Assembly (NCBI RefSeq): GCF_026213295.1
Contig: NC_079422.1
Coordinates: forward strand, 62,001-126,000
Length of the DNA: 64,000 bases
DNA from: Gadus chalcogrammus
Taxonomy: Eukaryota; Chordata; Actinopteri; Gadiformes; Gadidae
Direction of reading: 5' to 3'
Within the stretch, counting starts at the first letter, position 1; each line of letters begins with the position of its first letter. Made by a program: the position numbers and the translations under genes. Shown piece after piece: positions 58,901-64,000 of this stretch. The notes under the pieces are model-generated. The model did no database searches, was not told where the DNA came from, and was given only the letters and a program-made list of their open reading frames with translations.

Positions 58901-60496
58901 TGTGTTGTGATTTAGTGAGGGTGGATTTGGATCCGATGAGCAGGGCCTCGGTCTTGTTTCCATTGAGTTTCAGGAAGTTCCTGCTCAACCAGCTCCGGAT
59001 CTCTTCCAGGCACGTGATGAGGGAAGTGGGGGGGATGGCAGCGGTGGGTTTGGTGGAGATGTAGACCTGTGTGTCGTCAGCGTAGCAGTGAAAATGAACC
59101 CCATGGTGACGGAGGAGTGTGCCCAGCGGGAGGAGGTAAGTGGTGAAGAGGAGTGGACCCAAGACTGACCCCTGGGGGACACCCAGTGAGACACCTGAAC
59201 ACCCAGACTTGTGGTTGCTTAGTTGAACAAATTGTTGACGGCCGGTGAGGTAGGATGTAAACCAGGAGAGTGCAGCACCAGTGATCCCAATACCAGCTAG
59301 GCGGTCCAGGAGCAGAGGGTGGGAGATGGTGTCGAATGCTGCGCTGAGATCGAGGAGGATGAGAATGGTGAGTAATCCAGAGTCGGCTGCAAGGAGGAGG
59401 TCGTTGGTGATTTTGACTAGGGCTGTTTCAGTGCTGTGTTTTGGACGGAAGCCAGATCAGACATTTCTCTACATACTGTAGAGACATGTCTATCACGTAA
59501 TTGCCATGCCTTATTTCACTACAAACTACGCTTCTTTTGGCCACAGTTGTGATAATGTGTGATAATTGTTTGTATATGCATATTAGACCGTTTAATCAAA
59601 AGAAAATTAGACGTTTTATAGCGCTACCGCTCAACGTGCTGCTGTGCGCGCTACCGCTCAACGGGCTGCTGTGCGCGCTCCCGCGGCCACAAATCAGATT
59701 CTGGCAGACGATCACTTTTTGGCACGACACCGGAAAAAAACTGACACGCCACGCAGCTGACACGCTCATGCCATGCACTCAGTCTGAATTAGCCCTAAAG
59801 ATTCTTTATTTTGACCAACTGAAAATAAGAACCTGGCAAACCGCATGTAATATATATTATATAAATATAATAGCTACCAGAGAAATCAACAAACAAATAC
59901 ATCTTACTTTATTCTTACTTTACTTTAAATCATTAAATATTAGTAGGGGGGAGGAAAGTATGCATCTTTACAAAGACAGGTTACCTTAATTTCAGAACAG
60001 CCACTTAACCTTGAAAACTTAAAATACAGATATCCCAATCATACTAACGTTAGAAAATGTCACCGAAATTAGTTTCACTAGTTCACAGTAACGTTAACAG
60101 TATATTTTAAAAGTGATAACGTCAACGTTAGGTTGATAATAGAAAGGGCGCCAGAGAGTGCTAACGTTACCTCTAAGCTAAACAGAGATGTCCATTATCG
60201 AAGGCTAATTCAAAATAATTTGCACCATAACACTGTTTCTGGCATTAAAACACAATTAATTACGTCGACTAGTATCGTTTGTGCTATTATTAGCAGTTTA
60301 CAGTTGACATTTAGGGGCATACGTTCTAGCTAGCTAGTTAGTTTGTTCGTTTAAATTAGCATGTTGACGTGAATGTGTTGACCAATGTTCCAATTCAAAT
60401 AAATGTTAACTTCCAGAGGACAAGTTTGGATATAAACGAACATACAATACCTTTTAGAATTTCAGCTGCTACTTTATCCATGCCCGCTTCGTCCAT
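52966..60496 (-). CDS. SAM-like multi-copy-type gene, eight exons, intact
   Basis: Spliced minus-strand model, 1644 nt, 547 residues plus stop, open throughout. Exons: 60496-60451, 56122-55998, 55895-55425, 55318-55102, 54145-53925, 53741-53597, 53481-53372 and 53274-52966. Every intron is GT/AG and phases agree. The ATG at 60496 has a strong context (ACTATGG); an in-frame upstream ATG at 60622 would add 42 residues. Residues about 8-55 resemble a SAM segment (ANISKDMLPSL, then DLRDLFPGPEHFLRRR). A Pro/Ser-rich linker follows (about 70-115). The middle has TELELARSAFF and ELTFMAKRLLDYYPML, then a basic stretch and a Ser/Thr-rich stretch. The C-terminal half has KDVAQLLDLEFQSRR, MDELWRIL, RRATFFERAQFYGVFKK and FPKEDIDASVMYLMACYYI. 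I recall SAMD3-like proteins of fish with this layout; the function is unknown. Confidence 0.78.
54201..54488. mobile_element. TTAA-flanked MITE
   Basis: TTAA on both sides; ends AGCTGCCGTCGGCAG and CTGCCGACGGCAGCT. It is 288 bp with no ORF. It lies in intron 4 of the SAM-like gene. Confidence 0.88.
54530..54935. mobile_element. Probable TTAA-flanked MITE
   Basis: TTAA flanks at 54526 and 54936. Inverted ends ACGTCACCATTTTATAAAAT and ATTTTATAAAACGGTGGCGT are offset by a short insertion on the left. It contains CTCCCCTAG / CTAGGGGAG. It is also in intron 4 of the SAM-like gene. Confidence 0.65.
56542..57134. mobile_element. Non-autonomous hAT element
   Basis: It starts CAGAGGTGGAAAGTA and ends TCTTTCCACCTCTG, with the exact 8-bp duplication GAAATAAG at 56534-56541 and 57135-57142. 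Words such as TACTTTTACTT and GAGTA are repeated throughout. It interrupts the left arm of the giant foldback. Confidence 0.96.
58018..59455 (-). mobile_element. L2-clade LINE, 5' truncated, open
   Basis: On the minus strand it runs from inside the reverse transcriptase to a 3' (ATT)n tail at 58035-58018. The coding frame from about 59453 to 58230 is open for about 407 codons. It interrupts the right arm of the giant foldback at ATCAAACAT / ACTGTAGAG. Confidence 0.9.
58230..59453 (-). CDS. L2 reverse transcriptase fragment, open frame
   Basis: The frame contains SGFRPKHSTETAL, motif A (LDLSAAFDTISH), motif B (GVPQGSVLGP), catalytic CYADDTQVYI, SRIDYCNALL and HWLPVHYRIQYK, and ends at the stop near 58230. 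The start codon, endonuclease and N-terminal palm are absent through 5' truncation, so it cannot be translated as a full protein. The lack of stops suggests recent insertion. Confidence 0.85.
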   Translation of the reverse strand, partial: GFRPKHSTETALVKITNDLLLAADSGLLTILILLDLSAAFDTISHPLLLDRLAGIGITGAALSWFTSYLTGRQQFVQLSNHKSGCSGVSLGVPQGSVLGPLLFTTYLLPLGTLLRHHGVHFHCYADDTQVYISTKPTAAIPPTSLITCLEEIRSWLSRNFLKLNGNKTEALLIGSKSTLTKSQHTPAPLIIIDGFPVPFSSKVKSLGVILDNTLSFAPHIHNITRTAFFHLRNIARLRPSLTQSSTEILVHSFVTSRIDYCNALLTGLPTKLINRLQIIQNSAARIITRTKSSDHITPVLIQLHWLPVHYRIQYKTLLLTYKALHNLAPSYLCDLLQEYTPSRSLRSTSAGLLCIPTSRLTSMGARSFSCSAPRLWNSLPPHIKQSDTITTFKSQLKTHLFKLAHNV

Positions 60497-60928
60497 AGTG
60501 TAGGCTAAAACGAATTGCTGAGTCTCCTTCCAAATCCACGATGCAATCTGCTGAAAGTTCCGTCGTGCACCTGACCTTCTACGTAACGGACCTTTTTCGC
60601 GCTTTGATATGGAAGCTACCATTTCATAATGAGGGGTGACTGAAATATGTCAAATGTTATAAATATTGATAGTATGCTTAAATGATGCAGTCATGGGTCA
60701 AATATCATACAATTATTCCAAAAATATAACGTTACATTTCATTCCACATGTTAATTGCAGATGTTATTGTATACATAAAACTCTTGATCACAGGCCTTCC
60801 CTATAATTAGGTAATATCCTGAACCCACATGACATTCATGTTACCATCATGTTACGTTCTTTCCCCCGCCGTTTTCGTGATCTTCATTTGTAACCTTACC
60901 TCATTGTTTGCTCTCAGTCAATTTCAAG
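60497..60928. promoter_or_regulatory. Divergent promoter interval
   Basis: 432 bp separate the start codon of the SAM-like gene (minus) from the ATG of the C2H2-like gene (plus). No CpG island, TATA box or other motif is evident. A CTCTCAG acceptor-like site lies just before the plus-strand frame, so its true first exon may be non-coding. Confidence 0.4.
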
Positions 60929-61700
60929 ATGCTTTGGAGATGCGTTATCTGCTTGGTTTTTGTTACCTACTCACTAAAACTGTTAATGAGCCATTATAAT
61001 CGATTGCACAGTCGCAGCCCTGATTTCAGGTTGCTCTGTGGCATCGATGGATGCACGGAGGAATATATAGTGTACAACTCATTCTACCATCATGTAGAGA
61101 TTGTGCAAATAGTGTTTGCCCCTGTTCTTTCCATTGCAACTGTGTCTACATTGAAGTTGCTAATTGAAAATCATTTGAAGCATTGGAAGGAGCTTTTCCC
61201 AGACCACAACGTTACACCTAAACAGCATTATATGATACATTTGCCATCACAGATACAATTATTGGGTCCAATGGTCAGACATATGTGTATGCGGTTCGAA
61301 TCCAAACACTGTTTATTTAAACAATGGGCTTGCCTGTGCATACACACACAAACAATGGGCTTCCAACCTAAATTTTAAAAATGTATGCAAATCTTTGATT
61401 AATCAGAACCAAATATATGAAAGCTGCCAAAATGTTGAGCCTTCCATGCACCCACTTTTCTCAAGTGAAAAGGAGATGGGACCTGTATCTGAGGTTAAAG
61501 ATCTACAATATTTAACAGGAAAATTGAGAGACTTCCTAGGCGTCATTGAAGTGAAAAATGCTGTATCAGTTAAATGGCTTGTGATAAATGGTAATAAATA
61601 CATAACTGAGAAGTCCATGATCCTTGCTAAAGTATTGAATGGTAATATGCCAGAATTTGGACTGGTCAAAAAAATATATCTTGTTGATTCTAGGCTTTAG

Positions 61701-63413
61701 ATATCTTGTTGATTCTTTACCTACCAACCTCTTTAAGAATGTTTTTGACTGCCTAGCAATAGACATATTGCAGATAGTTAACAACTCTCTCCAGTCAGGC
61801 AACTTCCCAAAAGCCCTGAAAACTGCAGTTATTAAACCCCTTTTAAAAAAGCGGAGCCTAGATACCTCTATTATTAACAACTACAGACCAATATCAAATC
61901 TGCCCTTCATAAGTAAAATCATTGAGAAAGTTGTCCTCCAGCAACTTAATCACTTCCTGGCATCAACTGGTTGTTATGACACCTTCCAATCAGGATTTCG
62001 ACCCCTGCACAGCACTGAGACCGCCCTCATTAAAGTTGTAAACGACATCCGTCTTAACACAGACTCTGGCAAAACCTCAATACTAATGCTACTAGACCTC
62101 AGTGCTGCATTCGACACTGTAGACCATACAATACTCTTGGACAGGTTAGAAAACTGGGTGGGGCTTTCAGGCACAGTCTTAAATTGGTTCAGATCCTACC
62201 TATAAAATAGGAACTACTTTGTTTCCATCGGCGACTTTGTATCAGAATCAACCAACGTGATGTGTGGAGTCCCACAAGGTTCGATCTTAGGGCCCTCTTT
62301 ATTCAACATCTACATGCTCCCACTAGGGCAAATCATGCATAATAACAATATTGACCATCATTGCTATGCTGATGACACGCAAATCTATGTATCGCTATCA
62401 CCAAATGACTATCGGCCCATAGATCTGCTGTGCCAGTGCATTGAGCAAGTGAAAGACTGGATGTGCCGAAATTTCCTTCAGCTAAATGAGGATAAAACAG
62501 AGATAATTGTATTTGGTGCTAAAACGGAAAGGCTTAAAGTAACCCAACACCTTCACTCTCTGTCCCTGAAAACCTCAATCAAAGCCAGAAACCTAGGGGT
62601 TATCATGGATTCTGACTTACATTTCGAAAGTCACATCAAATCAGTTACAAAATCTGCATATTATCACCTTAAAAATGTAGCAAGACTTAGAGGGCTCATG
62701 TCCACAGAAGACTTACAAAAACTTGTACATGCCTTTATCACTAGTAAGCTTGATTACTGCAATGGTCTCCTTACAGGTCTCCCAAAACAAACTCTAAGGA
62801 AGCTTCAGCTTGTTCAGAATGCTGCTGCTAGAGTATTAACAAAGACCAAAAAATTTGAACATATTACACCAATTCTTAAATCGTTACATTGGCTTCCTGT
62901 AGGTCAGAGAATTGATTTTAAAATCATGTTGCTAACCTATAAATCCCTACATGGTTTAGGCCCAAAATATTTAACTGATATGCTTCCACTACATAAGCCT
63001 TCTAGAACACTAAGATCTTCTGAGACCAATCTGTTAATTATCCCCCGAGTAAACACGAAACATGGGAAAGCAGGATTTAGTTACTATGCAACAAATAGCT
63101 GGAATAAACTCCCTGAGGATTTAAGACTTGCCCCAACTCTGAGCACCTTCAAAACAAGATTGAAGACTTTTATGTTTGCTTTAGCTTTCTGCTAAATCTT
63201 AAATACTTTAGCTTTATTTTACTAAAATGCCTTTTTAACTCACTTTCAATTTTACTTACTAAAAAGCCTTTTTAACTTTCTATTTTACTCATTTCTTTGC
63301 ATATGTTTTCTTTTCTTTTTTAATGTATAACAATGTTTATATGTGAAGCACTTTGAGTCTGCCTTGTGTATGAAAAGTGCTATATAAATAAAGTTGCCTT
63401 GCCTTGCCTTGCC
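61701..63413 (+). mobile_element. L2-clade LINE, 5' truncated
   Basis: Insertion in the C2H2-like pseudogene. The 3' end has GCACTTTGAGTCTGC, AAAGTGCTATATAAATAAA and a (TTGCC)n tail. Host sequence resumes at about TTTATTGTTTGG; only CTTTA is shared at the two junctions. The first 16 bases (ATATCTTGTTGATTCT) copy host bases 61676-61691. Confidence 0.9.
61717..63195 (+). pseudogene. L2 reverse transcriptase, one stop codon
   Basis: The single frame covers NYRPISNLPFISK, SGFRPLHSTETAL, LDLSAAFDTVDH, GVPQGSILGP, catalytic CYADDTQIYV, SKLDYCNGLL and LHWLPVGQRIDFK, and stops at 63195. The only interruption is TAA at 62203-62205, after FRSYL. The frame on both sides of the stop is the same. The endonuclease domain is absent because of 5' truncation. 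Confidence 0.88.
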
Positions 63414-63640
63414 TTTATTGTTTGGAATATCAACCATTTCAAACTACATGCTTTGATAGAAATGTCATGGCTTATCAAGTTGAAGTCCCACACCTTGCAC
63501 AGGCCACTGAATTAGCTGATGCTGAAAGGCTGGTTGATTCTACCTCTTATTACACAATCAGCAGCCAGAGCCAAACTTATGTACAAATAAAATACTATGT
63601 TGAGGATGTAATTGAATTGCACAGTAGTTCAAATGACTAA

Positions 63641-64000
63641 CTTGTTCCTAGATTGTTGAAAGCTTTTAATGCTGTCTTGCAATTTTACATAAATTATGGT
63701 GTTTGACGCATAATATTTCAATAGCAGATGAAAATGTGTTTTGCTTTGGTGTTTGCACTGAATCTTTGTGCAATATGGGTTCTTTCCTTGAGGTTATTTT
63801 ACATATTTAGTAAACATGCCTTGTCATGCAATGTTTATTGCTAAATGGTCTTGGTATGATGAATATAGTTCCAACCTTTATTTGTTAAATGAGATTTAAG
63901 CACAGTGCTCCACTCACTTTAACATGATAATGGATGAGCAGATAGTATGTTTTTAAAGCATCGGTTTGACTCAGTACTTCTCTGCACTGAATTTCATCTG
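63641..64000. other. 3' flank of the C2H2-like pseudogene
   Basis: AT-rich sequence without a recognised gene, repeat border or polyadenylation signal that I would trust. Confidence 0.4.

Larger units (their letters stand above)
56343..59733. repeat. Giant foldback in intron 1 of the SAM-like gene
   Basis: GGTGTCGTGCCAAAAAGTGA at about 56346 is matched in reverse at about 59730, and the two halves meet near 57610. The left arm is interrupted by a hAT (56542-57134) and the right arm by an L2 (58018-59455). Without these, the arms are about 0.65 kb each. In the outer right arm a 31-bp unit (GCGCTACCGCTCAACG) is duplicated. No target duplication was recognised. Confidence 0.88.
60929..63640 (+). 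pseudogene. C2H2-type gene, collapsed and split by L2
   Basis: The first part encodes two finger-like segments: C-x2-C...H-x4-H starting RCVICL, and CGIDGCTEEY ending in HH. Directly after it, a 19-nt stretch (61094-61112) begins GT and ends AG, then a domain expected much later follows (LIENHLKHWKELFPDHN, TPKQHYMIHLPSQ, MCMRFESKHCLFKQWA). The middle exons seem lost. A 31-bp insertion flanked by AAACAATGGGCTT copies (61319 and 61350) shifts the frame. Without it the text continues LNFKNVCKSLINQNQIY. An L2 at 61701-63413 cuts the gene, which resumes after RL with YCLEYQPF and ends at 63640. Similar C2H2 proteins of unknown function are, as I recall, multi-copy in teleosts. Confidence 0.7.

Overview
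The window looks like a piece of a teleost fish nuclear genome from a draft assembly. It has long (GT)n, (CA)n, (CT)n and (GA)n arrays, a 100-N gap at 30484-30583, and a dense mixture of L2-clade LINEs, hAT elements, TTAA-target elements, a DIRS retrotransposon, an LTR element and foldback repeats. Coding exons are small, have canonical GT/AG borders and are far apart. Species was not determined. Family names come from recognising protein motifs and terminal repeats by eye; no database search was possible.

Layout. 1-2.3 kb: foldback repeats and a (GT)n array. 2.3-5.75 kb: an almost complete autonomous hAT transposon whose transposase is broken only by a 4-bp insertion. 5.8-8.5 kb: 137-bp tandem repeats, poly-C tracts and microsatellites. 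8.54-18.41 kb: an LTR retrotransposon with two 462-bp LTRs, a 4-bp target duplication and no recognisable gag-pol. It carries a hAT element, which itself carries a second hAT element. 18.4-21.7 kb: an L2 LINE between inverted arms of a dispersed repeat, then a foldback element. 22.6-23.7 kb: a non-autonomous hAT. 25.3-28.2 kb: a spliced minus-strand gene (247 codons, open) with a damaged zinc ribbon and repeated C-terminal exons. 29.4-30.5 kb: a 148-bp satellite running into the gap. 31.5-35.2 kb: LTR-element parts in head-to-head arrangement. 35.4-40.1 kb: a decayed DIRS element on the minus strand. 40.15-48.59 kb: a candidate DNA transposon that I cannot assign. It has 15-bp inverted ends, repeats of ATTACACTGAATGAC on both sides, and a broken multi-domain gene with a DDE-like region; three younger elements interrupt it. 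49.9-52.9 kb: a TTAA-target element and a foldback. 52.97-60.5 kb: an eight-exon, 547-codon, fully open minus-strand gene with an N-terminal SAM-like segment; its first intron holds a giant palindrome that has been hit by a hAT element and an L2. 60.9-63.6 kb: a divergently oriented C2H2-type pseudogene, split by another L2.

Two features may represent something undescribed. The first is the 40.15-48.59 kb element: protein, ends and sub-terminal motif together look like an unfamiliar cut-and-paste transposon family. The second is the head-to-head pair at 53-63.6 kb, one member intact and the other collapsed, which resembles multi-copy teleost gene families of unknown function. The nested insertions give a relative time order, and several precise excisions (insertion plus one target duplication) restore an older reading frame or repeat.
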